Source: Schauerella fraxinea (GTDB lineage: Bacteria > Pseudomonadota > Gammaproteobacteria > Burkholderiales > Burkholderiaceae_B). Taken from it: 64,000 nucleotides of DNA. The stretch is from positions 248,001 through 312,000 of the forward strand of contig JAVDKL010000004.1 of NCBI GenBank assembly GCA_030849965.1, given 5' to 3'. Of the stretch, positions 9,395 through 18,529 are shown in pieces (position 1 is the first letter of the stretch; each line of letters starts with the position of its first letter). The translations under genes were made by a program, and so were the position numbers. The notes below the pieces were generated by a model, which did no database searches, was not told the origin of the DNA, and was given only the letters and a program-made list of their open reading frames with translations.

Positions 9395-9550
9395 CTGACC
9401 GATGTCTTTGCTGGCGACGATGTTGTGTTGCTTACTGATGGCTTTGTTGGCAACGTGGCAGGATGCGCTGCTGGCCGATGTCTTTGTTGGCGACGAAGCA
9501 GGGTGTGCTGCTGGCCGATGTCCTTGTTAGGGACTAAGCAGGGTGTCCTA
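9395..9550. repeat. 40-bp tandem repeat, about four copies, non-coding
   Basis: Four successive units begin at 9395 (36 bases), 9431, 9471 and 9511 (40 bases each) and share CTGGCCGATGTCTTTGTTGG, then CGACGAAGCAGGGTGTGCTG with substitutions; the first copy has a 4-base deletion. The unit length is not a multiple of three and no convincing protein runs through. It fills the gap between the phosphatase terminator and the iscR promoter; 9551-9700 shows nothing else recognisable. Confidence 0.85.
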
Positions 9551-9731
9551 CCTGCAGGTGCCCGTCCGGACCACTCTTGTCGGCCACCCCCGTTCTCCCC
9601 GCAGCATCACGCCGGGCGACGTGGACGAGGAGAAAGCGTTGATTTCAGGTGCTTATCCGAGCAAATCGTCGTTTTCGCCGCCCAACGCTTGATCTGTTAC
9701 AGAGGCATAGCAATTTAGTCGGGAATTCGTT

Positions 9732-9756
9732 ATACTTGAGGCAATTACTCGGGTAT
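9732..9756. promoter_or_regulatory. Type 1 IscR binding site and iscR promoter
   Basis: The 25-base element ATACTTGAG-N7-CTCGGGTAT fits the type 1 IscR consensus ATASYYGACT-N5-AGTCRRSTAT closely in both half-sites. It overlaps a -10-like TATACT at 9731-9736 and lies 51 bases upstream of iscR. This predicts repression of the isc operon by iron-sulphur-loaded IscR. Confidence 0.85.
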
Positions 9757-9806
9757 TGCGCTGTGAGGATCTTCTCGGCAGCGCGCGAACACCAGGAATC
9801 CAGACT

Positions 9807-10337
9807 ATGCGGCTGACAACGAAAGGGCGTTTTGCAGTGACCGCCATGATCGACCTTGCGATGCGTCAGCATGGCGGGCCAGTCACGTTGGCGGCGATCA
9901 GCCAGCGCCAGAATATTTCCCTCTCTTATCTCGAACAGTTGTTCGGCAAGTTGCGTCGGCATGAGCTCGTGGACAGTGTCCGCGGTCCCGGCGGCGGTTA
10001 TTCGCTTGCCCGCCTGGCACGCAACATCACGGTGGCGGATATCATTTTCGCCGTCGATGAGCCGTTGGACGCCACGAGTTGCGGCGGCAAACGAGACTGT
10101 ACGAGCGGTAATGATGGCAAGCCCGGCAAGTGCATGACGCACGAGCTGTGGGCCACGTTGAACCGCAAGATGGTGGATTACCTGGATTCGGTTTCGCTTC
10201 AGGATCTGGTCGATCAGCAGCGTGTGCGCCAATTGCAGGACGCAAGCGCCGCGGCCAATTCGGGATCCCCGGTTCGGGTTAATCGTTTGAATACCACTAC
10301 GGCCGGCAGCGTGACCAACGCACCGGCAGCGGCGTAA
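9807..10337 (+). CDS. iscR: Fe-S cluster assembly regulator IscR
   Basis: Rrf2-family winged-HTH repressor, 176 aa, that senses cellular Fe-S status through a [2Fe-2S] cluster. The DNA-binding N-terminus [18 protein letters not shown] and the LSxxYLEQLFxKLR recognition region are typical. Candidate ligands are Cys92, Cys98, Cys109 and His112. The spacing between the second and third cysteines is ten residues rather than the five of E. coli IscR, because of extra residues around NDGKP. It is the first gene of the isc operon and is probably autoregulated through the site at 9732-9756. The start at 9807 fits the invariant N-terminus. Confidence 0.95.
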   Translation: MRLTTKGRFAVTAMIDLAMRQHGGPVTLAAISQRQNISLSYLEQLFGKLRRHELVDSVRGPGGGYSLARLARNITVADIIFAVDEPLDATSCGGKRDCTSGNDGKPGKCMTHELWATLNRKMVDYLDSVSLQDLVDQQRVRQLQDASAAANSGSPVRVNRLNTTTAGSVTNAPAAA

Positions 10338-10366
10338 GTCGCCGCGTCGATCGTACAGGAGTCGTT

Positions 10367-11578
10367 ATGAGCAATCGTCCCATCTATCTCGATTATTCCG
10401 CTACCACGCCGGTCGATCCGCGCGTCGTGGATGCCATGGTGCCGTGGCTTTACGAGAATTACGGTAATCCGGCATCGCGCAGCCATTCGATCGGCTGGGC
10501 CGCAGAAGAAGCGGTGGAGCGTGCGCGTGAAGATGTCGCCAAGCTGGTCAACGCGGATTCGCGTGAGATCGTTTGGACGTCGGGTGCTACCGAGTCGATC
10601 AACCTCGCAGTCAAAGGCGCGGCCAACTTCTATCATCAGCGCGGCAAGCACATCATCACGCTGAAGACCGAGCATAAAGCCACGCTGGACACCTGTCGCG
10701 AACTCGAACGCCAAGGCTTCGAGGTCACGTACCTGAACGTGCAGGAAAATGGCCTGCTCGATATCGAAGTGTTGAAGGCTGCACTGCGCCCGGATACGGT
10801 GTTGGTGTCGATTTTGTTCGTCAATAACGAGATCGGCGTCATTCAAGACATTGAAGCGATCGGCGAACTGTTGCGTGAGAAGGGCATTATTTTCCACGTC
10901 GATGCGGCGCAGGCTACGGGCAAGGTCGTGATCGATCTGCAAAAGCTCAAAGTCGACTTGATGTCATTCTCGGCGCACAAGACGTATGGCCCGAAAGGCA
11001 TGGGCGCGCTGTTCATTCGTCGCAAGCCGCGTGTGCGCATCGAAGCGCAAATCCACGGCGGCGGTCACGAACGCGGTTTCCGCTCGGGCACGTTGCCCAC
11101 GCACCAGATCGTCGGCATGGGTGAAGCGTTCCGCATCGCCCGCGAAGAGATGGGTGTTGAGAGCGAACGCATCCGCATGTTGCGCGATCGCCTGTGGGCA
11201 GGCCTGTCCACCATCGAAGAGGTTTACCTCAACGGTGATATGGAACGTCGCGTGCCGCACAATTTGAACGTGAGTTTCAATTACGTCGAAGGCGAGTCGT
11301 TGATCATGGCGATCAAGGAACTGGCTGTATCCAGCGGTTCGGCATGTACGTCGGCCAGCCTGGAGCCGTCGTATGTGTTGCGCGCCTTGGGGCGTAACGA
11401 TGAACTCGCGCACAGCTCGATTCGTTTCACCATTGGCCGGTTCACGACTGAAGAGGAAGTCGATTTTGCGATCGAGTTGCTCAAGAGCCGTGTCGGCAAG
11501 CTGCGCGATATGTCGCCGCTGTGGGAAATGGCCAAGGATGGCATCGACATCAGTTCCGTACAGTGGGCGGCGCATTAA
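10367..11578 (+). CDS. iscS: Cysteine desulfurase IscS
   Basis: PLP enzyme (403 aa) removing sulphur from L-cysteine as an enzyme persulphide and delivering it to IscU and other acceptors. PLP lysine is Lys205 in [12 protein letters not shown] and the persulphide cysteine is Cys327 in [14 protein letters not shown], one residue off the E. coli numbering. The N-terminal [15 protein letters not shown] is classic. AGGAG lies seven bases upstream of the ATG, 29 bases after iscR. Confidence 0.98.
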   Translation: MSNRPIYLDYSATTPVDPRVVDAMVPWLYENYGNPASRSHSIGWAAEEAVERAREDVAKLVNADSREIVWTSGATESINLAVKGAANFYHQRGKHIITLKTEHKATLDTCRELERQGFEVTYLNVQENGLLDIEVLKAALRPDTVLVSILFVNNEIGVIQDIEAIGELLREKGIIFHVDAAQATGKVVIDLQKLKVDLMSFSAHKTYGPKGMGALFIRRKPRVRIEAQIHGGGHERGFRSGTLPTHQIVGMGEAFRIAREEMGVESERIRMLRDRLWAGLSTIEEVYLNGDMERRVPHNLNVSFNYVEGESLIMAIKELAVSSGSACTSASLEPSYVLRALGRNDELAHSSIRFTIGRFTTEEEVDFAIELLKSRVGKLRDMSPLWEMAKDGIDISSVQWAAH

Positions 11579-11633
11579 TTGCGGCGTTGAATAATGATTT
11601 GGCGGCTGAACCGCCACCGTTGGGAGATTAATC

Positions 11634-12050
11634 ATGGCATATAGCAATCAAGTTCTCGACCATTACGAAAACCCCCGCAACGTGGGTTCGTTCGACAAGG
11701 GCGACACCAGCGTCGGCACCGGTATGGTCGGCGCCCCCGCCTGTGGCGACGTGATGAAGCTGCAGATTCGTGTAAACGAATCGGGCATCATCGAAGATGC
11801 GAAGTTCAAGACGTACGGCTGTGGTTCGGCCATCGCATCGAGCTCGCTCGTGACCGAATGGGTCAAGGGCAAGACGCTGGATCAAGCGATGAGCATTCGC
11901 AATACGCAGATCGCCGAAGAATTGGCGCTGCCGCCGGTGAAGATCCACTGCTCGATTCTGGCCGAAGACGCGATCAAGGCTGCAATCAAGGATTATCAAG
12001 ACAAACACGCTGTCGCCGTCGAAGATAAACAAGCTGTCACTGCGAGCTGA
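11634..12050 (+). CDS. iscU: Fe-S cluster scaffold IscU
   Basis: Scaffold on which new [2Fe-2S] clusters are built from IscS sulphur before transfer by HscA/HscB. Ligands Cys37, Asp39, Cys63, His105 and Cys106 are all in place, and the HscA-recognition motif LPPVK is at 99-103. The C-terminal tail after residue 127 ([14 protein letters not shown]) is slightly longer than in E. coli. GGGAG lies upstream of the ATG. Confidence 0.98.
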   Translation: MAYSNQVLDHYENPRNVGSFDKGDTSVGTGMVGAPACGDVMKLQIRVNESGIIEDAKFKTYGCGSAIASSSLVTEWVKGKTLDQAMSIRNTQIAEELALPPVKIHCSILAEDAIKAAIKDYQDKHAVAVEDKQAVTAS

Positions 12051-12052
12051 TC

Positions 12053-12376
12053 ATGGCTGTCACACTCACCGAACGCGCGGCCCATCACATCAGCCGCTAT
12101 TTGCAAAAGCGAGGCAAGGGCATCGGCTTGCGCCTGGGCGTGCGGACGACCGGGTGTTCTGGCATGGCCTACAAGCTCGAGTATGTTGACGAGCAGGCAA
12201 GCGAAGACTCGGTATTCGAGTTTCACGGCGTAAAGGTTTTCGTCGATCCTAAAAGCATGCCGTATCTTTCCGGCACGCAGTTGGACTACGCCCGCGAGGG
12301 CTTGAACGAAGGGTTCAAGTTCAGCAATCCGAATGAGAAAGCAACCTGCGGTTGCGGCGAGTCGTTCACGGTGTAA
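12053..12376 (+). CDS. iscA: Fe-S assembly A-type carrier IscA
   Basis: A-type carrier (107 aa) of the HesB family that accepts or delivers iron or clusters. The three conserved cysteines are present: Cys35 in TTGCSGMAY and Cys99 and Cys101 in the C-terminal CGCGESF. Two bases separate it from iscU, so translation is likely coupled. Confidence 0.97.
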   Translation: MAVTLTERAAHHISRYLQKRGKGIGLRLGVRTTGCSGMAYKLEYVDEQASEDSVFEFHGVKVFVDPKSMPYLSGTQLDYAREGLNEGFKFSNPNEKATCGCGESFTV

Positions 12377-12379
12377 TGC

Positions 12380-12898
12380 GTGGCGGCTGACGATTACTTT
12401 TCTCTGTTTGGATTGCCGCGCCAGTTTGCAATCGATCGCGATGCACTCGAATCCGCGTGGCGTCTGGTTGCGGCGCGGGTGCATCCTGACCGGTTCGCCA
12501 CGGCGAGCGCCGCTGAGAAGCGCGTCGCCATGCAATGGGCCGCGCGCGCCAACGACGGCTATCGGCAGTTGCGCGATCCGCTGCTGCGCGCCAAGTATTT
12601 GTGCGAGTCGGGCGGGATCGATCTACAAACCGAAACCAACACCGCGATGTCGCCCGCCTTTCTGATGCAGCAAATGGAATGGCGCGAGATGCTGGATGAC
12701 GCGCGCGATGCAAAGTCCGCCGACGCGTTCGCCACGCTGGATACGGAAATACGCGATGCGCGCGCTGAAATGACGCGCGTACTCACCGATTTGATCGACG
12801 TTCGTGGCGATCTGGCTACCGCCGGCGAGAAAGTTCGGGAATGGATGTTCCTCGACACTTTCGGTCGCGAGCTGGAACGCGAACGTCCCGACCACTGA
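12380..12898 (+). CDS. hscB: Co-chaperone HscB
   Basis: J-domain co-chaperone (172 aa) that brings IscU to HscA and stimulates its ATPase. The J-domain starts DYFSLFGLPRQF and contains the HPD triad at residues 35-37; a helical C-terminal IscU-binding domain follows. The start is GTG at 12380, three bases after the iscA stop; no in-frame ATG lies nearby. Confidence 0.95.
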   Translation: MAADDYFSLFGLPRQFAIDRDALESAWRLVAARVHPDRFATASAAEKRVAMQWAARANDGYRQLRDPLLRAKYLCESGGIDLQTETNTAMSPAFLMQQMEWREMLDDARDAKSADAFATLDTEIRDARAEMTRVLTDLIDVRGDLATAGEKVREWMFLDTFGRELERERPDH

Positions 12899-12910
12899 AG
12901 ATCCACTGTC

Positions 12911-14779
12911 ATGGCTTTATTGCAGATTTCCGAACCGGGAGATTCCCCGGCTCCGCACGAGCGCAAGTTGGCCGTGGGTATCGACCTGGGCACCACGCAT
13001 TCGTTGGTGGCCGCGGTGCGCAGCAGCGTGCCCGAGATTTTGAAAGATGCCGACGGGCGCGCATTGTTGCCGTCCGTGGTGCGCTATCTGGATAGCGACG
13101 CGCGGGTAGTCGGCCATGAGGCCGCACAAGCTCAGGCCACTGACCCGTCGAACACTATTGTGTCGGTCAAGCGCTTCATGGGCCGCACCTATGACGACGT
13201 CAAGGCCGAAGGGTTGCCGTACGAGTTTGTGGATGCCCCCGGCATGGTGCGCTTGCGCACGGTGCGCGGCGACCTGAGCCCCATCGAGGTGTCGGCCCAC
13301 ATTCTGCAGTCGTTGCGCGAGCGCGCCGAGAGCGCGTTGGGCGACGATCTGGTTGGCGCGGTCATTACTGTGCCCGCCTATTTCGACGACGCGCAACGTC
13401 AAGCCACGCGCGATGCCGCACGACTGGCCGGCTTGAACGTCTTGCGTTTGCTCAATGAACCGACGGCTGCCGCCATCGCCTACGGTTTGGACCATGCGTC
13501 CGAAGGCGTTTACGCCGTCTACGATCTGGGTGGCGGAACGTTCGACGTATCGATCCTGCGTTTGACGCAAGGCGTGTTCGAAGTGATCGCCACTGGTGGT
13601 GACACTGCCCTGGGCGGCGACGATTTCGACACCCTGATCGTGCAAGCGGTGTGTGCAACGGCCGGCGTCGCGCTCGATACGCTGTCGCGTGAGAACCACC
13701 GTGCGCTGCGCGTTGCGGCCCGGGTCGCGCGGGAAGCCTTGTCTACATCGGACAGCGCCGTGGTTGAAGCCCAGTTGGGTGAGGGCATGGTCGTCAGCGC
13801 GGCGTTGAGCCGCACCGATTTCGAACGCCTGGCCCAGCCGTTGCTCGAGAAAACCTTGGATCGCGCGCGCCAGACGCTGCGCGACGCAGGTTTGAAGCCT
13901 GCCGATGTGAAGGGCGTGGTGATGGTTGGCGGTGCGACGCGTATGCCGATCGTGCAACGCGTGGTGGGGGATCTTTTTGGCACCACGCCGCTTACCGATC
14001 TCAATCCCGATGAAGTGGTCGCATTGGGCGCGGCCCTGCAGGCCAACTTGCTGGCGGGCAATCGCGCACCGGGCGAGGATTGGCTGCTGTTGGACGTGAC
14101 GCCGTTGTCGCTCGGTCTCGAAACGATGGGCGGTTTGGTCGAGCGCGTGATCCCGCGCAACAGCACGATCCCGGTTGCCCGTGCGCAAGAGTTCACCACC
14201 TTCAAAGATGGTCAGAGCGCCATGAGCATTCACGTGCTGCAGGGCGAGCGCGATCTGGTCAGTGCGTGCCGGTCGCTGGCACGATTCGAGCTGCGCGATA
14301 TTCCGCCGATGGTGGCTGGTGCCGCGCGCATTCGCGTCACGTTCCAGGTGGATGCCGATGGCCTGCTCAATGTCACGGCGCGTGAGGAGAGCACTGGCGT
14401 GGAAGCGGCCGTGACGGTCAAGCCTTCGTACGGCCTGTCCGACGACGAAGTGGCGACGATGCTGGCTGACAGCGTGTCTCAGGCCGATAGCGATGCCGTG
14501 GCGCGCATGTTGCGCGAGCAACAGGTCGAGGCTCGGCAACTGGTCGAGTCCGTGAGCGCAGCCTTGGCCAAGGATGCCGATTTGCTGGCCGCCGATGAGC
14601 GGCAAGCCATCGATACCGCGCTGGGCGCGGCCACGGCGGCGCAAACCGCTGAGGACGTCGAGGTGGTGCGCGCTGCGGTGAAGGCGCTGTCCGACAGTAC
14701 CGAACTCTTCGCCGAGCGGCGCATGGACCGCAGTATCCGGTCCGCGCTCGCCGGCCGTAAACTTGATGAACTGGCTTGA
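12911..14779 (+). CDS. hscA: Hsp70-family chaperone HscA
   Basis: Specialised Hsp70 (622 aa) that releases clusters from IscU in an ATP-dependent cycle. The nucleotide-binding domain shows [61 protein letters not shown] and MVGGATRMP; the substrate-binding domain begins around [14 protein letters not shown]. Twelve bases follow hscB and nine precede fdx, consistent with one operon. Confidence 0.97.
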   Translation: MALLQISEPGDSPAPHERKLAVGIDLGTTHSLVAAVRSSVPEILKDADGRALLPSVVRYLDSDARVVGHEAAQAQATDPSNTIVSVKRFMGRTYDDVKAEGLPYEFVDAPGMVRLRTVRGDLSPIEVSAHILQSLRERAESALGDDLVGAVITVPAYFDDAQRQATRDAARLAGLNVLRLLNEPTAAAIAYGLDHASEGVYAVYDLGGGTFDVSILRLTQGVFEVIATGGDTALGGDDFDTLIVQAVCATAGVALDTLSRENHRALRVAARVAREALSTSDSAVVEAQLGEGMVVSAALSRTDFERLAQPLLEKTLDRARQTLRDAGLKPADVKGVVMVGGATRMPIVQRVVGDLFGTTPLTDLNPDEVVALGAALQANLLAGNRAPGEDWLLLDVTPLSLGLETMGGLVERVIPRNSTIPVARAQEFTTFKDGQSAMSIHVLQGERDLVSACRSLARFELRDIPPMVAGAARIRVTFQVDADGLLNVTAREESTGVEAAVTVKPSYGLSDDEVATMLADSVSQADSDAVARMLREQQVEARQLVESVSAALAKDADLLAADERQAIDTALGAATAAQTAEDVEVVRAAVKALSDSTELFAERRMDRSIRSALAGRKLDELA

Positions 14780-14788
14780 ATCCGCTGT

Positions 14789-15130
14789 ATGCCTAAACTG
14801 ACCATCCTCCCGCACCCCGACGTTTGCCCTGAAGGCAAAGTCATCGAAAACGCGCCCGAAGGCGTGTCGATCTGTCGCATCATGCTCGACAATCACGTCG
14901 AACTCGAGCATGCCTGCGAACTGTCATGTGCATGTACGACGTGCCATGTGGTGGTGCGCGAAGGTTACGCCTCGCTTGAAGACGCGACCGACGACGAAGA
15001 AGACATGCTGGACAAGGCCTGGGGCCTGTCGCCCACCTCGCGCTTGTCCTGTCAGGCCAAGGTTGCGCAGCAAGACATCACGGTTGAAATTCCCCGCTAT
15101 ACGATCAATCACGCGAAGGAAAATCATTGA
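14789..15130 (+). CDS. fdx: Isc-type [2Fe-2S] ferredoxin
   Basis: Adrenodoxin-type ferredoxin (113 aa) supplying electrons to Fe-S cluster assembly. Cluster ligands are Cys43, Cys49, Cys52 and Cys88, the expected C-x5-C-x2-C plus distant cysteine. The additional Cys47 corresponds to the free cysteine also seen in E. coli Fdx. Its stop codon overlaps the iscX start as TGATG. Confidence 0.96.
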   Translation: MPKLTILPHPDVCPEGKVIENAPEGVSICRIMLDNHVELEHACELSCACTTCHVVVREGYASLEDATDDEEDMLDKAWGLSPTSRLSCQAKVAQQDITVEIPRYTINHAKENH

Positions 15131-15324
15131 TGAAATGGGTCGATACGCTTGAGATCGCCGAAACGCTGGACGAAACGCACCCGGACATCGATCCGGCGAC
15201 GATTCGCTTCACGCAACTGCGCGAACTGGTGATGGCCTTGCCGGGATTCGACGACGATGCCACACGCAGCGGTGAGCGCATCCTGGAAGCAATCCAGCAA
15301 GCCTGGATCGACGAGCGCGCCTGA
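15130..15324 (+). CDS. iscX: Fe-S assembly protein IscX
   Basis: Small acidic protein (64 aa) of the IscX/YfhJ family, which binds IscS and iron and tunes cluster assembly. The sequence KWVDTLEIAETLDETHPDIDP and the closing IQQAWIDER are typical. The ATG at 15130 shares its A with the fdx stop codon; a TTG one codon earlier is less likely. It is the last gene of the isc operon; I saw no clear terminator behind it. Confidence 0.95.
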   Translation: MKWVDTLEIAETLDETHPDIDPATIRFTQLRELVMALPGFDDDATRSGERILEAIQQAWIDERA

Positions 15325-15393
15325 GCTTAGGGCTTGTCCAGCGCCTGATGCGGGCTCGTCAACCGCGCACCGGCACGATCCCGCACGTGTCGC

Positions 15394-16311
15394 TCAGGGC
15401 TTGGAACTCGCTTCCAGGTACTTGCCTTCGCGTTTGGACCACTGGAATATTTTCTCGACGTCCTTATCGCTCTTTTGGGTGATGCGAAGATCGTAATAAC
15501 CGTCTGTTTTGCGTTTGGTGATGGCGAGGACGTTCTCGTCTGTCTCGATCGAGTGGTCGCGCGTGCCGTCCTTGTTCCATCCCCCAGCGATATCGTAATT
15601 GGCGTACATGGGCTCGGCCAGAACGACTGCCAGGCGGTTTGTTTCGATCTTGAAAAGATAGAGCGCATTGAACAACGCGCCGCCGCCGGCAAACGATTCA
15701 GACCACCCACCGCGCAGACCGAAAGCGTATTCGTCGTCTGCAATGCGGTAAGGGGCAAGGTCGAATTGACGCCATTCACTGGGCAGGACACGACTGTCGG
15801 GTGCCTCTTCAGCGTCTACCGGCGCGGTCAGCATGCTGCGAGACCAATCGGTCTTGAGCGTGATGGCGCCGCTGGCCGCGACCAGCGTTGGCACGCCACC
15901 CGCTTTACGTTCCACGACGCCCACATACGCCACCGGCAATGTTTGCTCGGTCACGCCGGGCCCTGCAGTCTGCGGGCCGCAGTCAGGCGTTTTCGAAATG
16001 CGCGCACCGTCGTCGGCGGCGCACACAATCACCACATAGCTATCTGCGCGCCGAGGCCACGGTTTCGCGCCAACCAGGGTCACCCGTGCAGGATCGCCCA
16101 TTGGCATCACCAGTCCGACGAGCGTGTCGGCGTCCAACCCGGCGGGCAGGGTCACGCCCAGGCCATCCTGCTTGGGATCGATTGGCTTGGGTGGCACGGG
16201 CGCCGCGGACGCGCCGGTAGCCGCAGCAATCGCCATCACGCACACAAGGATCGTTGTCGTGCGTAGACGAGACAGCCTTGTTCGAAAGTGCGGCCTCAAA
16301 TTGGTGGACAT
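15394..16311 (-). CDS. Exported protein of unknown function, paralogue A
   Basis: A 305-aa protein with a basic N-terminus, a hydrophobic segment (TTTILVCVMAIAAATGASA) and a probable signal peptidase I site before APVPPKP, so probably periplasmic. I do not recognise the family. It is clearly paralogous to the next gene upstream (16531-17514): both share LVGAKPWPRRAxSYVV, AYVGVVER, LVAASGAI, YAFGLRxGWSExFAGG, ALYLF and a C-terminal KTDGYYDxRI block, plus two cysteines flanking the early conserved block. The start at 16311 gives the more usual signal-peptide length; an in-frame ATG at 16353 is possible. It is convergent with iscX. Confidence 0.8.
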   Translation of the reverse strand: MSTNLRPHFRTRLSRLRTTTILVCVMAIAAATGASAAPVPPKPIDPKQDGLGVTLPAGLDADTLVGLVMPMGDPARVTLVGAKPWPRRADSYVVIVCAADDGARISKTPDCGPQTAGPGVTEQTLPVAYVGVVERKAGGVPTLVAASGAITLKTDWSRSMLTAPVDAEEAPDSRVLPSEWRQFDLAPYRIADDEYAFGLRGGWSESFAGGGALFNALYLFKIETNRLAVVLAEPMYANYDIAGGWNKDGTRDHSIETDENVLAITKRKTDGYYDLRITQKSDKDVEKIFQWSKREGKYLEASSKP

Positions 16312-16530
16312 TGAACTGAGCGTCTGGTGGGTTGAGCGGTCGATAGCCGTCATGGTGTGCCCATAGGAGGTGCGCAGTGCGCAGGTAGGTTCGGATAGCT
16401 GACGGGTTCAGCTAGCGGGTGTGTGCGTTCGATGTTGCGCCGTATGGCTTGGTCATTCGACGCACGCTGCGCTGGAATGTATCGCACTTAATCCGCCCGA
16501 TCGCCTGCCTGTAACAAGCAAAGCGGGAAA

Positions 16531-17514
16531 TTACTCGGCCGTCACATAACGTCCCTGCTGTGCCGACCATTTGCGTGTCTTGGTGTGCTTGTCGCCCTTC
16601 ATTTTGATGCGAATGTCGTAGTACCCATCCGTTTTCGAACTCGCCATCGACAACACGTTTTCCTCGTCCTGGATCTCGCGCTCGCTACGGCGGTTCACGC
16701 TCCTGTCCGTGGCCATATTGCGGTAAGCCTTCATGGGCTCCGCCAGGATAACGGCCAGGCGATCGCCCTGGATCGCAAACAAATACAGCGCACTGAAGGT
16801 AGCGATGCCGCCGGCAAACGGTTCGCTCCATCCTGCGCGCAAACCGAAGGCGTACTGCTCGTCGCTGATTTTGTAGGCGGCAAGATCGAATTGATCCCAT
16901 TGCTGCGGCAGGAGCGGCACGCCGCGCGCGAAGTCGGCACTCGACGGCGTCAGGGTGAGGTTGGCATCATCCCAGGCAGCCTGGGTTTCGATTGCACCGC
17001 TCGCAGCAACCAATTTGGGCGCTTGATCGGGGGCGCGTTCCACTACACCCACATACGCCGTAGGCGACACCATCGCGGCATTGCTCGGTTCGAACGTCTG
17101 GCTGCAGTCGGGCGAAGCGGAGGCGGCGGTATTACCGGGCGCTGCGCATACGAGCACGACATAACTGTTTGCACGGCGCGGCCACGGCTTGGCGCCAACG
17201 AGCATGACGCGTGCGGCGTCGACTTCCGGGGCAACGAGCTTGAGCAATGTGGCGCGGTCCAGGCCATCGGGCAAGGCGATGCCCAGCGGGTCGGCAGCCG
17301 GTTTGGCGGCACGTGCCGGCGATGCGGATGCGGATCCGGATGATGAGGGTGCGGACGATGCGGATGTGGACGATGCGGCGACTTGAACCGGTGCCACTTG
17401 AGTCGCGGCCGCTTGAGCGGTTGCCGATTGTGCCGCTGCCGATTGAGCGGTTGCGGCCGCGGCGCACAGAGCGAGTGTGGCGGCGAGGATGGTGGGGGTA
17501 AAGCGGTACAACAT
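16531..17514 (-). CDS. Exported protein of unknown function, paralogue B, with repeat linker
   Basis: A 327-aa protein with a signal peptide (MLYRFTPTILAATLALCAAAATAQ) followed by a 60-residue low-complexity Ala/Gln/Ser linker and then a domain shared with the downstream paralogue A (LVGAKPWPRRANSYVV, AYVGVVER, YAFGLRAGWSEPFAGG, KTDGYYDIRI). The linker is encoded by 15-bp and 6-bp tandem repeats and is absent from paralogue A, so the mature folded domain probably starts near residue 85. The ATG is one base after the stop of the upstream GST gene, so the two are probably co-transcribed. Function not recognised; periplasmic location is inferred from the signal peptide. Confidence 0.8.
   Translation of the reverse strand: MLYRFTPTILAATLALCAAAATAQSAAAQSATAQAAATQVAPVQVAASSTSASSAPSSSGSASASPARAAKPAADPLGIALPDGLDRATLLKLVAPEVDAARVMLVGAKPWPRRANSYVVLVCAAPGNTAASASPDCSQTFEPSNAAMVSPTAYVGVVERAPDQAPKLVAASGAIETQAAWDDANLTLTPSSADFARGVPLLPQQWDQFDLAAYKISDEQYAFGLRAGWSEPFAGGIATFSALYLFAIQGDRLAVILAEPMKAYRNMATDRSVNRRSEREIQDEENVLSMASSKTDGYYDIRIKMKGDKHTKTRKWSAQQGRYVTAE
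17321..17457. repeat. In-frame 6-bp and 15-bp tandem repeats in paralogue B
   Basis: 17321-17376 is a degenerate 6-bp repeat of GATGCG; on the coding (minus) strand it gives the Ser/Ala/Pro-rich run. 17383-17457 holds five 15-bp units beginning TTGA or TTGT (17383, 17398, 17413, 17428, 17443), coding for AQ-containing pentapeptides such as SATAQ. Both keep the reading frame. Confidence 0.85.
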
Positions 17515-17515
17515 T

Positions 17516-18313
17516 TTAGTATTCCAGGTTTCCGCGCAATTCATCGAAGGGGATCATGACATGGTTCCGATAGGCGTCGCGCTCGCGTAGACGGTCGTAC
17601 CACGCCTCGACATGAGGGAGTTGGGGGCGTTCGATATCCAGTTCGTAATAGCGGTACAGCGCGGTACCCACCGCGATGTCGGCAAGCGTGAGTGCATCGC
17701 CGGTCAAATACGGGTGCTTGGCCAGTTCAGTGTCCAATAGGCGAAACAGCTTCGCGCCCTGCGCCAGGCTGCGTTCGATCGCCGGCCAGTCGCGTTGCGC
17801 TTCAGGGGTGCGATAGAAACCCCAGAACACCCCGGTGAGAAATGCGGGTTGCAGCGTGCTCTGCGTCCAGTCCATCCAGCGATCCGCGCGCGATTGAATG
17901 GCGGGGTCGTTGGACCACAGGGTGTGGCAATGCGCGGGCCGCGAAGCGGGGTAAGCAGCGGATGCATCAGAGGCGTTAGATGCGTTAGGTGCGGTAGATG
18001 TACTGGAGGCATCCGAGGCATCGGCCGCCGTGCGCATCGCCGTTGCACGGGCCTCCACGGTGTTTGCCGCCGCGCCGCAGTACTTTGCCGCGAGGTAGCG
18101 CAGGATGGCGTGCGATTCCCACACGGTGGTGCCATCGGTATCCTGCAACACCGGAATTTTGCCGTTTGGATTCATGGCAAGAAATTCGGGCGTATCCAGG
18201 CCGCCGAAGCGCCCGCCGGCGTCAATGTGCTTGTGCGCAATGCCCAGCTCAGCGACGAGCCAGAGCACTTTCTGAACATTGAATGAACTACGGCGTCCCC
18301 ATATCTTCATCAT
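17516..18313 (-). CDS. Glutathione S-transferase with repeat insertion
   Basis: A 265-aa GST-fold protein: thioredoxin-like N-terminal domain (MKIWGRRSSFNVQKVLWLVAELG, NPNGKIPVLQD, VWESHAILRYLA) and helical C-terminal domain (LTLADIAVGTALYRYYEL). Between them, after KYCGAAANTVEARATAM, sits about 40 residues of low complexity containing seven (D/N)AS tripeptides that ordinary GSTs of this type lack. The start at 18313 has AAGGAGA upstream; the next codon is also ATG. One base separates it from paralogue B downstream. Substrate unknown. Confidence 0.9.
   Translation of the reverse strand: MMKIWGRRSSFNVQKVLWLVAELGIAHKHIDAGGRFGGLDTPEFLAMNPNGKIPVLQDTDGTTVWESHAILRYLAAKYCGAAANTVEARATAMRTAADASDASSTSTAPNASNASDASAAYPASRPAHCHTLWSNDPAIQSRADRWMDWTQSTLQPAFLTGVFWGFYRTPEAQRDWPAIERSLAQGAKLFRLLDTELAKHPYLTGDALTLADIAVGTALYRYYELDIERPQLPHVEAWYDRLRERDAYRNHVMIPFDELRGNLEY
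17961..18023. repeat. 9-bp tandem repeat, seven copies, inside GST
   Basis: Seven consecutive 9-base units of the form GATGCATCA / GAGGCGTTA / GATGCGTTA / GGTGCGGTA / GATGTACTG / GAGGCATCC / GAGGCATCG. On the coding minus strand they read DAS DAS STS TAP NAS NAS DAS, placing a flexible insert in the linker between the two GST domains. Confidence 0.9.
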
Positions 18314-18446
18314 GTGATCGTCTCCTTTAATTGGCGGCGCAACGAATACGACTTCGCTCAAGCCACCCTCGGTAGCTTTGATGCCTGTGAACTGCCGCAG
18401 CAATCACCACCGATGTGCCAGTGGCTAGCGTAATCGCAAACGCATG

Positions 18447-18488
18447 AAAAAACCCCAATCGCTGGAATGGGTGTCCAAGCGTTGGGGT
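18447..18488 (-). terminator. Intrinsic terminator of the recJ-prfB-lysS operon
   Basis: On the minus strand ACCCCAA, CGCTTGGA, a loop, TCCAGCG and TTGGGGT form a long, nearly perfect stem followed by six T residues (18447-18452). It lies about 95 bases after the lysS stop and is the only clear terminator downstream of that operon. Confidence 0.85.
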
Positions 18489-18529
18489 CATCGTCGAGCC
18501 TCGAGTGAGGGGCTAGGCGGCCGTACCGT

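Noticed and set aside
9395-9550. CRISPR array
   Set aside because: Copies are contiguous with no unique spacers and no cas genes are present.
12917-14911. 664-codon open frame opposite hscA
   Set aside because: It mirrors the real Hsp70 gene; composition reflects GC-rich third positions and shows no family pattern.
15325-15393. Terminator for the isc operon
   Set aside because: Only a long-range, imperfect pairing (GCCTGAGC with GCTCAGGGC) and no T-run.
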